A DNA stretch of 64,000 bases from Sipunculus nudus (GCA_026874595.1 CM049317.1:13632882-13696881), one strand, 5' to 3'; positions 1-13,977 are shown, numbered from the stretch's first letter. Numbers and translations are program-made. Notes: generated by a model from the letters alone, not told the origin.

Positions 1-3000
1 AACTGCTGACTCCAGTCACATGTATCAGTGTGAAATATTCCACAAAGGTCTTGACTCAATAGAAAGTAATCTGCCATCGATCCATCAAAACCTTTTACAC
101 AGTTCTGTCATTCTCTCGCTCTCTGCTTGTATTTTGTATCACTGAAAACAAATACTTCTCGGTAAGTGCAATTCTGGCAGAAAACCTCTAAAACTGCAGA
201 CACCTACTGAATAAACAGCCACTTGTAGAAAGAACTGTTATAGCTGCCAGTATAACATACTAACTTGGTATGTGTGAACAAAATATAAAGATATACCATT
301 ATTCTTAAATTAGTTCAATGGCATCCGGCTTGCCGTTGCTCTTGTGTCCTTGGTTTTAACAGCTACTTAGTATAAAAGATTCTCTGGGTTCCATAACCAG
401 GGCTGGCACAGAGCAAAGACTTGTAATCACACAAATGGGAGGGTGGTATCAGTGTGCATCCAGCTCTAAATTTAAAACATGAGACACCCCTTCTCATTGG
501 TCTGATGTTTTGACCTGTGCCAGAACCAGTCACCCTATTCAATGCAATGAGCACCCTGTCCACTCTCAAACATTGAATTTTATCAAATATTTTTTGCACC
601 CCAAAAAAGCGCCCCCACCCCTGCAGTTCTAGGCTTAGATATGGCTTCTTTTGAGGTGAACATAAGTACTGCCAAAGTTTTCCTAGGTGACAATGACCTT
701 TCCTCAAAGATATCCCTCAAAAATCCAAGGGGGGGGGGGGGGTGCTCATTATGGTGGGGGCACTCATTACGTTAAATATGGTAATCAGATTTGTGTCAGA
801 TTAAGCAACATTTCGACTGCTTTATACCATGCTCTATGTGACACAGATGAGGCATCTGTGTTCGACTTTAAAGAAAAGTGAACACCACTGAGATGAGAAC
901 AGAACAGTGTTTATCAATTAAGCTTTATTCACCAAAACCTTAAATATCCAATTCCCATATAATTCCAATTCATTTCGTTTTATTTTTTTCAATTCAAAAG
1001 TTTCTAATTCACACAAGTCTCCCTTCAAATCCATTTCTAAATCAATTCAGAACTGACCCATGGTCTGGTCCTAAATCTCAACAACACATCTCCATAAAAC
1101 TGTGAATGTCTGCAACATCCCATTCACAGATTTAACTTAACAGGTAACTTCAACAATATTGAACCGCTGCTGTGCTATGGGTACGCTCATGTGGCAGCGG
1201 AAATCTTGCGCTTCTAAAGAAGCTACAGATTTTCACACTGCCTGCTTTGACCGTTTATGATGCACTTAAACACCAGGTGGTGCACATGGGCCTGTCTGAT
1301 GAAAAACTGCTGATGTGACGAGCAGCCAACCAAATGCAAGTCAACAAAAGCTCGACAGGCATCAGGCTTCGCCGAGAAACCACATGTGGGGCAATTCTCT
1401 CTGAGCCTGTGGCCTGTTCAAATGGTAGACAGGGCGATGAGCTGTCACTCAAAACAAAATGAACAACATTGGCTCCGTGTATTCCTCGCTTGGCTGGTAA
1501 ACCGTTTTGTCTTCAGGACAGGGTCTCATCTGATTGGACCAAAATACAGTGCTCCCCTCTGGTGTAGAGATTCAGGATACAAGGTCATAACAAACAGCGC
1601 TTATTATATAGGTAGTTGGCCTATGGGTTAAGTGCTGTGTAAAGAGCGTATGCTATAGGAAAAATATCTAATATTTGTACTGGACAACTGAGAGTGATCG
1701 AGAGTTCATTGATCTTGTATTATAAGAGTCTTATGACATTACTGTCATATATAAAAGAATATAAAAGGCCTTCAGATTCCCTACCTTTCCAATTTTAAGA
1801 AACATCTATCTTATATTTTTATGCACTCAACCAACTCTGCGCTAATTTTTCATGAATCAAAGGGTACATACATGAAGCGATTTAAAACACAAAAAGAAAA
1901 CGGTGAAACTGAACTTTTATGTTTTCTATCCATTTTCATATAAATTACAGAATATAAAGCAAGTCAAAGCAACAAACTACCAAAAAAGAAATTCTTCAAA
2001 AGTACTTTGTAACCAAGTGCGTTTTTTTTTTCTTGCTCTGACGAGAATCTAAAAGAACTTTTAAAAGGGGCAAGAACCGGTGTCAAGCAAAATTAAGTTG
2101 AACAACAGCACAAGGCAATACGCTTATAACAAGTAAAATATTAAAACTACTTATAAGCAGCAAAAATTTTAAACTGCCAAGATATAGGCTGGGTATTGGG
2201 CAGACGGCAGCTGTTTTCAAAAGAAGCGGCCAATCACTTGCTTTGATGTCAGCCACTTTTTGGGGTGTCATTTTGGCAGGAACCCTCCAGTGTCAAGAGT
2301 TGTGGTTTATGATAATGGCCATTATCACTTTTCATCCCTCCTCCTCCTCTTTCATGTTTTACAAAAGTCCCTGTCTGCAGGGACCATAAATATTAGTGTT
2401 TTTAAATGCTGAGAACAATAGTAAACAGACAATACAAATCTCGAGCAGCCAAAGCTGACTAAGGTTGCTTTTGTGTATCATTATAAAACAGGAATTGCAG
2501 GTTCAACCCAAAACCTGGATAAACCCTAAGTTTTACCTAAAACCATAGATTGGTAAAATAGGTGTTATTCAGGTATTACCCAAGATGATTGGGTTTTACC
2601 ACTTATTCCTACTGATTAAGAGAGATACGCTCTGCACAGCCCGACATAAGTTCGAGTGTGAGATGTAAATGGCTTCTTTAAAGGGACATAATCGTGAGCA
2701 ATATTATGCCTGTGCTTTCACACTATCAAAATCAGATTTGCTTAAAACAAAAGTTTCCCAGCAAAACCATCCCAGCACACAGTCTCAGTACCTCGCATAC
2801 GACTGTTTTAACCCCATGTTATGGCTCTGAGTGTTGGTAAACACAGTCCACGTGTGTCTGTTTTTCATAACAAGGCTGTGTGACTGGAGGTCCGACTGTG
2901 AGCCGCAACATGCGGGGTTTTAATCAGCGGGTACATGTATTATATTTTTGGGCAAAGTCAGTCAGGACATCTCCTGATTGACACGTATTGTGGCTCCACA

Positions 3001-3029
3001 GTGCACATGGCCCCACGCTCTGTGTTAAT
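1..3029. other. No gene seen; probable distal intron of the zinc-finger gene
   Basis: AT-rich sequence. The only structure noted is a G14 run and, at about 2500-2600, AACCCAAAACCTGG/GGGTTTTACC motifs that recur at 3720-3845 and 21145-21215. Open frames of 62-114 codons lack recognisable content. Confidence 0.6.
729..742 (+). repeat. G14 homopolymer
   Basis: Unbroken run of 14 G. Similar runs occur at 23497-23513 (C17), 23894-23909 (G16, followed by A and G6), 25130-25144 (C15), 39354-39366 (G13) and 42822-42833 (G12). Confidence 0.95.
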
Positions 3030-3437
3030 GTTGACACTAGGGCTGAAACGGGTACAAAATTTTGGACTCGAGTACCTGAAAGGCATTACCCGACTAGGAC
3101 TTGAGTACCCGTTACCATGGCAACGCTGTGAAGATAAAACGAACATCTGTTTACCGATTCAAAATATGCATAAATTTGACTTAGTGATGGCTTAACTTTA
3201 TCGCAACGAAGGAATAGATATATGTCATAACAAGACCTCTGGTAATTTGACTAGCATATGTTTAGAGCCCTACGCCAGGCTACGACAATGGATAAATAAT
3301 CCTACAGACTGTCCTAAAATTTGCAGTAATATACATAAATGCATGTACATACAGGAGTACTCGAGTCCACATTTTGGACTCGAGTACTCGGTAAGTATTA
3401 CCCGGACTCGAGTACTCCTTTCATCCCTAGTTGACAC
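3030..3437. mobile_element. hAT-type MITE, 392 bp, 8-bp target duplication GTTGACAC
   Basis: GTTGACAC occurs at 3030-3037 and 3430-3437. The element between them starts TAGGGCTGAAACGGGTAC and ends GAGTACTCCTTTCATCCCTA, which are imperfect inverted repeats. Both ends hold several copies of GGACTCGAGTAC as subterminal repeats. An 8-bp duplication and TAGGG...CCCTA ends fit the hAT superfamily. There is no transposase, so it would depend on one supplied elsewhere. Confidence 0.9.
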
Positions 3438-4378
3438 CTTGGATCGCGCCCAGTCCACTGTTTTAACACTCGTTTACAGGAGCAATCAAACGATTTCAAG
3501 GCAAAATTTTGGATGGTTCAGATTTATTTGAAAGGGAAGAAGCTATTTTTGGTGTTAATTCAACATGCTTTAAAGGTGATTGGGCCCCTTTGAATCAGGG
3601 GTGACATGGTCAGAGCTATTGAATTGGCTAGCTACGTAATTATTAAATAACTACTTAGACAGAAAGAAACTAGTTTTAGGTCATGCTTGATAAAAGCCTT
3701 TAAACATCCAGAAAAGCTTTGGTAATAAACTGGGAAAACCCTGGGTAAAACATGGATAACACTTGGGCAAAAACCCTGGGTAAAATACTTTTAACCCCGG
3801 ATATTTACCCACTTGGCTGGGTAAAATAGGTTTTACCCAGGTTAAATAATAACTCTACTGTATACTCTAGTGATGAGCCAGTGATTGTTTATAATCAATG
3901 ATTGGTCAGTTGATGCAAACTGATCTGATCATTGATCTTGCAGTGCCAACATTTACAACATTTAGCACATATAGGCTTTGTGATGAGGCATTGTATGCTT
4001 TCATTTAATTTATGCAAGCAAACTCTTGAAAAGTCTGTGTTCACAAGTAATTTCATACCCTATGATATTACACCTAGTACACTTTCTATAGATTTTTACA
4101 TGTATATGCGAAATGTAGGCCTATATATTGCTTGAGACCATACACATGTCTGTCATGTGGTCAGAAATTTCATACGCCTATACAGCCAATTAATTCTGAT
4201 TATCAGTTGGTGGAGGTCTGCTGATTTTAACTGATCACTCATGAAATTAGAAGCAATTCCCAACACCAGTTTAATCCATGTCTTTGCATCACTTTTGGTA
4301 TGTTCAGAGGAATCTCAATATTTCAGGCAGATCTCTGTTATATGGACATCTCAGGTGAAACAGTCTTTATAATACCTC
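3438..4378. other. No gene seen
   Basis: At 3720-3845, CTGGGTAAAA and TTTTACCCAGG alternate as short inverted repeats, perhaps a decayed MITE. Nothing else is supported. Confidence 0.5.
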
Positions 4379-4560
4379 TATGCGGAGGTATAACATTCAG
4401 ATTACATGTTGGTTGGTGTGTCTGTTAGCAACTTCATTCAAAAAGTTAGGAGCAAATTCTACTGCAATTCTTTGGAGATTTTTTTTAATGAAATTTTGTT
4501 GATGGTTAGGATAACACTCAAGGAACAATTTGTTAGGTATTCTGGAGTACAATAACATAA
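4379..4560 (+). repeat. Dispersed repeat (GCGGAGGTATAACATTC family)
   Basis: GTGTGTCTGTTAGCAACTTC, then CAAAAAGTTAGGAGCAAATT and GAAATTTTGTTGATGG, is a wording I associate with a dispersed repeat of many marine invertebrates. A related stretch is seen at 7603-7700 (TTTGTTGACAAAATAACTTG, TTAGATTTTGGTGTGGATCC). No ends are defined. Confidence 0.5.
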
Positions 4561-5678
4561 GTTAAAAGGTACCTTCACAATTGTTAGACAGAACCACCAA
4601 GATAGTTGTGTTCACTAATACCAGAAGAAAAGTGTAAATTCCCAATGGGGTAACTGTGCACAGGTATCACCTCATTGGAACTGCCTCTGTTCTAGCAGGC
4701 AGAGCTGAACTTTGATGAGGCCTAAAAAAAAGTCTTTGTTTCTGATTACATGCCAGAGAAAAATAGGGTAGGTAGGTTGGGAATTTTTTTTATTTTTATT
4801 TTTTTTATTCAGTTTATGCGACATATTTTCAGAATAAAATGGTAAATAGAATTATATTTATGCATATCTGTGCGAATCCGTGTACAGTATGATCAAATAT
4901 TGACCCATTAGAACCATTTTCTCTTGGAGAAATATGTGTTTGTTCAATCTCTTATAAGAAGTGAAGCGAAGTAACTTTCAAGGAATGATCAGCTGGTGGC
5001 TGACAAATAATTAAAGTTGGCGATCTTAGGCTAACATGAAGTGATCATAACATCGTTATATTTGTTTAAAATAAGAAATGTACATCAGCAAACCGCCGGT
5101 GTCAAATTTGACATCGCAGCTATGAATATGCTCTTATCATTTACCGCCCGTTCTCAGACAGGTCACCACTATCAGACATTCGAGGAGGAGGCCACGTTCA
5201 TAGCTTGAAAGAAGCTGCTCATTTCTCCAGTGGAACACTTTTGATATTTATCTGCTTCCTATAAATTAAAAAAAGTTGTTGTGCAGAACTACGTTCTAAG
5301 CTGACGAACCGGCTTATGAATATGACCTTCCAAAGGCCGTTTTCGCGGGTATATTTGAACTGTCAGTGACGATATCAGAACATTGTAATTTGTATCTGTA
5401 TGAAAGATTAAAGTTGTCAACATTAAGTCGTACTTCACCTAAAAATTCCACGCGCAAACCTCAACTTTTACTGGTTTTGCAATCAGAATCAAAATAAAAA
5501 TTTTAGGGTTGCACAGTAAATCTAGGGTCGGTCGGGTAACAGTAAAACAAAGATTTTTTTTTACGCCTGAGTTGGATAACATTGACACATTTTCTCTCAG
5601 CTTGCATTCTTATATTTCCTGCAATTATGAAGCACACAAAAAGTTTGAACCAGATCCTGGTAATATTCCAGATCTGGT
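4561..5678. other. No gene seen; CpG-bearing segment at 5020-5420
   Basis: At 5020-5420 the G+C and CpG rise (ACCGCCGGTGTC, GGCCGTTTTCGCGGG) between two copies of ATTAAAGTTG, which suggests an unclassified transposon relic. No frame of note. Confidence 0.4.
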
Positions 5679-5948
5679 CAGGGCTTGACATAAACAGTTA
5701 ACCACTTGCCTGGGGGAAATGAAAGGTCCAGAAAATAGTGGGAGGGCAACTAAAAGTCACCTCCTACTTGCCTGACTGGGCAAGTGGGTCCAACACAAAC
5801 CTTTACCCAAAGGCCTGAAAAAGGATGTGTGTTCTTAAATACATTCAATGATTTTTGTAGGGCAAGTAAAAATTCAAGTAGGGCAAGTAAAAGCCAGATG
5901 TTACTTGCCAAGTTGGTAAGTACTTTCAAAAGTTAAGGTCGAGCCCTG
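5679..5948. mobile_element. Short inverted-repeat element (CAGGGCTTGAC...GTCGAGCCCTG), 270 bp
   Basis: The ends CAGGGCTTGACATAAA and AAGGTCGAGCCCTG are inverted repeats of a pattern common in animal hAT-like MITEs. The body contains ACTTGCC and its complement GGCAAGT several times. I found no convincing 8-bp target duplication, so the superfamily is uncertain. Confidence 0.7.
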
Positions 5949-7602
5949 CAGGTGATCCATACCCTTGGCAGAAGTAGTTTTGCTGTCTCTGAGTGTTTAC
6001 TAGTTCAGTTTTACTGTTATAAATCACATTCTCTGTTATCACTCAAATACTGGTCCCTGAAATGTTAGGCCAAAAGCCCAGTTCCTGCAGTATACAAAAT
6101 TGGTAGGTTCCCCTGTAATTCTGAAAGAATCCGATTCTTTTTTATTCCACGTAAAAAGATAAAATATTGTGTTACTCAGATTTTAAAGCATAGCAGATTT
6201 TGTGCCACTAGAGTCAATTGTTAATTGACAGAATGTGACTATGTGTTTAGGAATTTTATTAATGATCTAAATATGCTATTTCTTTAAAAATTCTGGCACA
6301 CATTTAATTCTGTGAAATTAGAGTCATATACCTTGACCTACTTTAAATATCTCCCTTTACTCATCTAATAGTAGTGTGGAAAAGCCTGCTTGAACATTTC
6401 CCTGCTTAAAGCTTGCCATCTAAAAAAATGAAAAAAAATTAGGAAACCTTGGAGTGACTGAAATATTAAAATAATGTAAGACTGGAAATGAAAACAACTT
6501 GAACATATATAAATTCTTAAATTTTTAACATACTGATACAATACAAAATACTGATGGTTTCATTACCAATCTTCATTAATTGTCACCTCAAAGTACTTAA
6601 TCGACTTATGATGAAAGTATTATCAATTAATTTAAAGATTAACAATATAGAAGCTGACAACAGCATTAGATAACACAAACAAACCTGTGTTGATTAATAC
6701 TGATACTATTAAATATCTATAGTTATTTATATTAACACTGTGAAACCCACGACAAATACATCAACAATGCAGCAATCTTAATATTGAATTAAATAACAGA
6801 AAAGTTGTATACTGGAATAACAATACAGAAAAAAATACAACAGCAGCCATCTCTCCTACAATACTATATATGTTCAATTCTATAAAAATCTTATGGATGT
6901 CCTTGCTCCAGATAAACCGGACCACAAGAGACTTAATATAAAGGATAAAAAAGATGACTAGCCAGCCTACACAACTCCCACAATTCATATATTGCAGTAG
7001 ATTTCTTTCTCATTAAAAGGTATGATCTTTATATAACCTTCTCCATTCCAGGTACATGTGGGCTGTTCCAAAAAAATTATTTCTATATGTAGTGTAGAAT
7101 TCTTCCATTCAATTTATATAATTAAAACCACAGTATCTGATAGTCTGTGTCACATGGAAAACAGTCTGTATGTTCCCGTGATATATTTAGTAATCAATAT
7201 TTCAAGCACTGGTGTTCATTAATTGCACACTGGTATTATATTATGCTGTTTTTAGTTTCCCGAGAAAAACACAAGTGGGAGGATATATTACAGGGCGTGC
7301 CACTGGAACTTACTGGATTAGTGAAAAAATCAAAATTTGTAATCCAATATGCTGCAGGATACCAATCTTAAAGAATGTTACACCATACACTGTTTATTTA
7401 ATAAAGACAGCCATGCACTCTTAACCGTTAAACACATCAATGGCAGCCAGAGCTGAGGAAACACTAAGACACTCACATCTGAGTGATGCTTACTACTGCT
7501 TGAGATGGAAATCAGGATGAGTCCTGGTGAAGAGCTGAATATTTAAATAATACCTATTGATTTATTTAGTTATCATTAATGCTGATGAACCTAAATTTTC
7601 CC
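5949..7602. other. No gene seen
   Basis: AT-rich intronic or intergenic sequence. A 75-codon minus-strand frame at 6761-6988 is hydrophobic and AT-driven, not a recognised product. Confidence 0.55.
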
Positions 7603-7905
7603 TCTGCTAGGAGGGTATGCGTTCATGAGTGTGTTTGTTGACAAAATAACTTGTTTTGATTAGATTTTGGTGTGGATCCACCTCATGATCTAGGTCTAGG
7701 AAAGACTTCCACAAATATAAATAAACGTAGAGTCACTTATAAAATGAATGTATCTGGGAATATGGGCTGATTAGGTTAATGCAAACACAGGTTGGGGGAA
7801 CTTATGCCCCAAGAACCTGTGAGTATGGGCCATATAAGAGAATACAAACATGTTTTAGCGAGCATCCCACATGGCCGGGGCCTCCATTCCGGAGAATACA
7901 TATTT
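7603..7905 (+). repeat. Dispersed repeat, second copy
   Basis: The first 100 bp resemble 4379-4560. The part at 7765-7905 (ATGGGCTGATTAGG, GGGGAACTTATGCCCC, CATCCCACATGGCC, GAGAATACATAT) is alignable with 19300-19475 (TGTGCTGAATCAGTG, GGGGAACATATGCACC, TATCCCACATTAAGG, GAGAATGCATAT). Each carries a short inverted repeat around GGGGAAC. Confidence 0.55.
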
Positions 7906-8117
7906 TCTTGTAACGAATTAAAAATTAGGCTTGTTTACATTTTTATGTTGTAATCAAATGTTGTCACTTGCTCAGGTCTAAAAGTAAGCAGTATAAACCT
8001 TATAAGGGTTTATTTCTACTTTTGAAACATTCCATTGTAAGGTGTCATCATGTATGCTAACAACTAGTCAAGGCTGCATTGGATAAAAGCTAAATTATTA
8101 ACAAGAGCCTTAAGATA

Positions 8118-8396
8118 TGTTTCCATGTGCACGTATATGCACATGTGCATATATGTGTGAAAAATAGGTGTGTATCCATGTACTTATATATTTGTACAGT
8201 GGATCAAGCAGACCTTCCAAAAAAAGATGGTGAAAAGACTTCATTTTGCCTGAATCCATGACTTCGCACAGAATCTATCCGTGAAAATCACTCCTGTGGG
8301 GATTTTCATGCATACACGTTGACAGACACATTGAAAAACCCCAGTTACAAAGTAAAATGAGTGATTTTTTCATGCATATACGCTCACATGGAAACA
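8118..8396. mobile_element. Inverted-repeat MITE with TGTTTCCATGTG ends, about 280 bp
   Basis: The left end reads TGTTTCCATGTGCACGTATA; the right end, in reverse complement, reads TGTTTCCATGTGAGCGTATA. The match continues weakly to about 40 bp. There is no coding potential. A target duplication was not resolved. Confidence 0.65.
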
Positions 8397-11385
8397 CCCC
8401 TTTTGTTCCTAAGTATAAAATTTGCAGTCTTATCATCATGCCCCTTCAAGACAGTTCTCCATGCTAAGACACCTAGCCAAGATCTTTACCACCTGGTTAC
8501 ACTTTAAGGTGATTGGGTATTGATCACAAGTGATAGAATAATGCCAAACACACTTTGTGGCTGCTTGGACTGAATGTTCCCTGTGGCACTAGAAGAATGA
8601 ACTGGCATGAGACACCAGGAGTGAAAAGAAAACCCAGCTTAGGATAATTAATTTGAGCATAAAACCCCAATCTTTACCACTAAAGCTGCATTGATGACAA
8701 TGTACAATTGCTGAACCTGAAGCATTCTTAGTTTGAGAGATAAGCAACAGGTGGCACTTTTTACACTGCCTCATCGCCCTGCATCTGATGCAGCTATTCT
8801 GCATGGGCACTATATTTAAATGTGGTGTCTTACTGATAAGAAAAGCAAGATAGTAATTCTATTTTAATCAATGATGATTAAGGTCTTCAGGAGAAATAAT
8901 TCTTTTCAACCACATATGAAATATGATATCAATCATGATATGTTTAACCAAATAAGACCACAAATAACAAAGTTGGGATTCCTCAACAACTGAAGGAAAA
9001 CCTCAACTGATATTAAGTCTTCTATTTGCTGTGACTTTCTTTTTAGTCCTACAACTGTGTCAGTCATATGTAACAACTTGATTTGGCAACCATGAGTAAA
9101 ACAAGAGATATTGTAATAAAGATTAACTGATAGCAGCTAGCTGGAAACAACCAAGTTTTTTAAACTACCATCATGGAATGCACCCTTGGGAAGACATGGC
9201 CACGCAAAAGGTGTAAAGGAAGTAAAGTGTCCCTGTTAATTCACAAGGATTTCTTAAGAGTTTAATGTGAGTGATGCCTGCCGGATTAAATATCAAATGT
9301 GAAAATAGTGAACTGGCCATGTATTTATGAAATCATTCACACAGCCTGGAGGGTATTATGACCTTTAGCGAACTGGTCACATACAGGTATAATCTAATTA
9401 CCATGCTTAATGATTCGCTCCTCAAGCACACTCCCTGAGATATTCATGAGATTTAACAACGTTTTATGTAACGCTGCCTGATAAATGATTAGAAATCCTT
9501 TCTAGCTCGTACATCAACTCCTGCCACTAACACATCTAATACTTGGTGCCATATACGCCACTGAGCTGGAAAGATGGACATTTTCTACAGTTACTAATAA
9601 GAACTGTTTTAATAGGATCTGCTATTTTTAGTTTATCATTATCTTATGAGTGTAAATCTAGATCATCTATGTCCTACTATTAGTAGTAGGAATTGGTGTG
9701 AAATCACATTCAATGATGGAAAGAAACCTGGGACCAACCAGTCACAGCACTCAGCTAGATTCACTGTTATCATGAAAAATTTTAGCAAATGGAAAAGCTC
9801 TTAATGCTATATTTATAATATATTCATGTGTATCTGCAATGTAAATGCATTTTTAAAAGCTAAGAAGCAATTCCTCATAAATTTGGTAGTGGAAAATACT
9901 AAATATCGATTGTTGAGCTAATAATATAACTTGATTGCTATTGAAAACTCTAAAAATAATCATCTAGCACTGCCAATAATCTCATACAAGGAACCCATGG
10001 GTCACGATGCTCAGCTGTCTAGTATGATGTAATAACCATAGCGTATGGAAAAGAGGTTACAGTTCAATTTTTTTGCAAATGGCAATATTGTCCGTATTTC
10101 AAATAAATTGTTTACAACTACAAAGTTTCTCAAACTTAGACATTAAATTTTATAATGGTGAAGCTTTAATGGTTTCTATAGCCAGTAATGGGCTAATAAT
10201 ACCATTGAAAATCCAATTAACCTTCCCTACATAATAATGAACACCTGTAACAATATTATTGTAAATCCAATTTAGGGTTGGATTCATAATCACATGAGCT
10301 GACAAAATGACAACTACCTCTGCAACAGACATCACATAAGAATAAACATCCCTTTTATAATTAAACAATTACGCAAACTGTGTCAGAGTTCAGCCCATCA
10401 GTTTTACATAACACTTACTTAAAGAAAATGTGTTGGAAAACAAAATCTCTCAATGAGTGGGTCTATCTGTTCTGACGAAACAAACCAAATTAGCAAGATT
10501 TAATATTTCAGTAATGGTTTCAGTGGAAATGTGTTGCCACTTCCCTGTGTGTCATATTCATAAAGCTATCAATTAATACGGACCCATATCAACATGAACA
10601 GCAAATTCATGGCAATCCATGTATGATTATTGGGGAAAAGTTGCTTTTTCTTGAACTTTTAATTTTATTGAAAATGGATCAACAAATTTTACATTTTGTT
10701 TGCTCCTTTGATACAGACCGAAACCTGTTATAAATTATTTACTGAAAGTCAGGGCACACCACTATGTATCAAACCACATTCTTTATTCGCAGAGATCTGC
10801 TCGGGTCAAGAATAGTCTGGATGTGTGTGTGTGTGTGGGGGACCTATTTAATTAGAACCTTATAATTAGACCTATTGCTGTTTTACAGCAGATAGTCCAC
10901 AGTGTATTCACACCTATCTAGATTGCATACATGGTTCTCCAAATCTGCCACAGTCCGTATAGGATTATTATGTATGTATTTATTGTGTGTGTAAATCCTA
11001 GCACAAGCAGGCTTTAAAACTGGTTTGAGAGGGCTATACTAAATCAGGATCAGCTCCTTAGGCCATGATACAACATTTGTAGTGGTTTTCTATTGTGGCC
11101 TATCATGTAGAAACCTTATCATCATTTACAAAGATGCTGCCAAAATTCTGGTACTATACTGATTTCTGACATTTTGCAGGATGCCTTGATAACCACAATC
11201 ACCTCTAGTCAATATATTACGTAATCTTCCTGGAAAAAAATATCTATCGCTTGGCTACTGGAATATCCTTAAATCAAAGACACAATTATCTAAATGTCAA
11301 GTGTAGTTTGAGGAGTCTCATTACTGGTGAGTCCAGGTGGGTACAATTGCTGACATGACTGCACTAATTTACAGCAATGCATTAT
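8397..11385. other. No gene seen
   Basis: AT-rich. Apart from the SINE-like fragment near 8457-8525 and a short (TG)n run near 10825, no structure is supported. Confidence 0.55.
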
Positions 11386-12789
11386 TACCGTAAAATCTCC
11401 ACTTAAAACCGCACTTCCGATTAAAACCGCACCCAGACTTCGCCGAAATTCCAGGCGAGACACCGCGAGGGGCTCAAATACTAAGAACCCCCCTTTAAAA
11501 CCGCACCAACTTTCGCTACGGAATGATTTGACAAAAGACAATCAAGCAATCATCAAGAAATGAACACGCGTAGGTTGTGACTCGGCCATTCCTGTCCACT
11601 TTAAAAATTCCTTGGGCATTTTATTTAAACACATCATAACACTTTTTTGCAGGGTCACTCAGCATGAAGTTTGGGAAGACGTATGGGCCGGTGAACCTCT
11701 GCCTGTTTATACAGATTTTATATTCCGTGCCGTATTCTCGTTTGCTACTGATTTGTCATTATATTTTGGAAAAAAATATTCTGCTGATCCATTTCAAGTC
11801 ACTGTATATTTTAATTCTAAAAGTAATATTTTGAAATCTTAATTTTTGAAAAAATTCCATTTTCTTGAATTACTCGGAAGATTCAAATCATTTTCATACC
11901 GGTTACTTCGGTATTATCTTCGTCACATCGTACGTTGACATCGCTCCATGTCACAATTTGCTGGTGCGTTTGAAAACATCGCTGGTCAACTTAACTAAAT
12001 ATCAAAGTAACTGAAGTTACCTTTTCGAGATACGCACGTATAGGAAACATGACGCTTGAAAACGAGTGATTTTAAGGTAAAATTTAAGTGGCCAGTCCGG
12101 GTTATTAAGTTTTTTTTCCTGAAGAAAGTTTCCGTGTGGAGAGCCATTTTGTCAAGTCAGTGTTCGCGCAAGGCACGCTGGGACGAAATAGGTGGCTGTT
12201 CTATTTACCACCCACCGCGTACAGCCGTTCAAAATATTCTTAGCAAAATACCGGGGTGTTTCAGCACATGGCGGCACTCAAACTTGATTTTAAAACGATC
12301 GTCTGCCATTGTGTGACTCTTTACGATGTCAGCTTTTTATTCATTTTACGTTTTAAACAAATAATCATTGCTAAATAATGCCGCAAATGGGTTTAAAGTG
12401 GGCTTTTATTTCAATTTTGCTTGACCATGCCCAACGAAGTGGACCGCTCTGTGTAACAGCAGGGTTGTTGTAAACGTATTATTTGGTGACAATTACCAAG
12501 ATTTTATAACAAGTTATATATCACACGAAAACTTATCAGCAATATTTTATTTATAAATAACAAATAATCGTAAACAATACATTTACACACGGCTCCCATG
12601 CATGCTAAGAACAGCCTTCGAAAGTTGCAATATTATCGCCCACGCGCCGGCCCAAAAACGATGTCTGTCAGGAAGATATTCAGGAAACCCTTCTAGTATA
12701 AACCGCACAGTGCTTTCAGGAAATCAACCTGATTTCAAGATTTTGAATCTCTTGATTAAACCGCGGTTTTAAGTGGAGATTTTACGGTA
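11386..12789. mobile_element. TA-flanked inverted-repeat DNA transposon, 1.4 kb, Tc1/mariner superfamily (pogo-like?)
   Basis: TA at 11386-11387 and 12788-12789 flanks ends that are perfect inverted repeats for 25 bp, beginning CCGTAAAATCTCCACTTAAA. The motif TTAAAACCGCAC recurs as a subterminal repeat on the left (about 11403, 11422 and 11493). The TA duplication and terminal sequence fit Tc1/mariner, possibly the pogo branch. The inside has raised CpG and G+C relative to its surroundings but no frame that I recognise as transposase, so this is a non-autonomous or decayed copy. Confidence 0.85.
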
Positions 12790-13977
12790 CTGGACAGATG
12801 TGGAGGTGGACATGAGCACAGGCCACAAAACCAATCAGAGATCAGTGGCAGGACACGGGGAAACTATCTGTCAATCATGTTCACAGCAAGCCATCTATTT
12901 TGGGAACATTTTCTATTTTTATCCCAATACAACATATTTGTCGATATCAGGCATAGCAGCTTGCCAAGAATTTTACAGAAAGAGAAAGTTATGGTTGAAA
13001 ATATGCTCACAGTTAACCTATAAGATATCTTCACTTGATAATTACATTTATGTTCTTTATGTCTCAAAAATATGAGGCCAAAACACATGAAGAGTACATG
13101 CATGTGCAGTTTAAAGTGGTAGGTCAGGGACTCTATACTGGTATATCATTATAGCTAATGTTTCAGATTTAAATAACAAAGGGCACAAATTTAATATAAG
13201 AATGTTTAATTATCTTTTTAAGTTTAAGTTTTTCCCCAGTTTTATTACTTGCCACAACCCCTTCCAAAAGGATTTTACAAAAAGTTTTAAGTCCCTCAGT
13301 TTAAAAGGAAACCCCTCTCTTCTAAAAATTCTACATCCATCCCTCCAGTGATCACTTGGGAATGCATACGTCTGGTTTTAGAAATGAAAATGATGGTTAG
13401 TTTAGGATTGGTTCAGTCGTGATTACCTGTGAAACTGGAAATTGTTGGAGTATTTTATGCTGTCCCAGCTATATTTTTTCTATCTTAATCTCATCTAAAA
13501 CTCTATATTAATTTTCGAGTGCATTTTCAAGTTGAATACAGCTAGGATTTAGGAAAATGTCATAAAAATTCATGATTCAGGGTGTTTTTTTAAGAGCAGT
13601 CAGGTGGATGGAGACATCCTTTTTGGGCTTTATTCTTTTGTAATCAAAAGTGTCTGAAACTGGAAGAACAACTTTCAATAAACTAAGACTTTCCAAAAAC
13701 TTAAGCCGCACCTTCTTATAGGAATCCATCAATATCATATATGTTTTATATAGAAAACAAGGCCTGCAGGCCTAATGCAAACCTGTGCAATGAGATTACA
13801 CCAGGTATAATGCTTCAATGTTGGACCATTACTTTTCAAGAACATGTGTAACATGTATATGCAAAGCAAGTACTAAACACTAAGAACAAGAAACAATTAA
13901 ACAAACATCACTGCTGCAATTCTGGCATGGGTGCACACAACACAAAAACTAAAATATGGGTAGTAAACAAGCGACTA
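12790..13977. other. No gene seen
   Basis: AT-rich sequence between the TA-flanked transposon and the 277-bp satellite. Confidence 0.55.
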
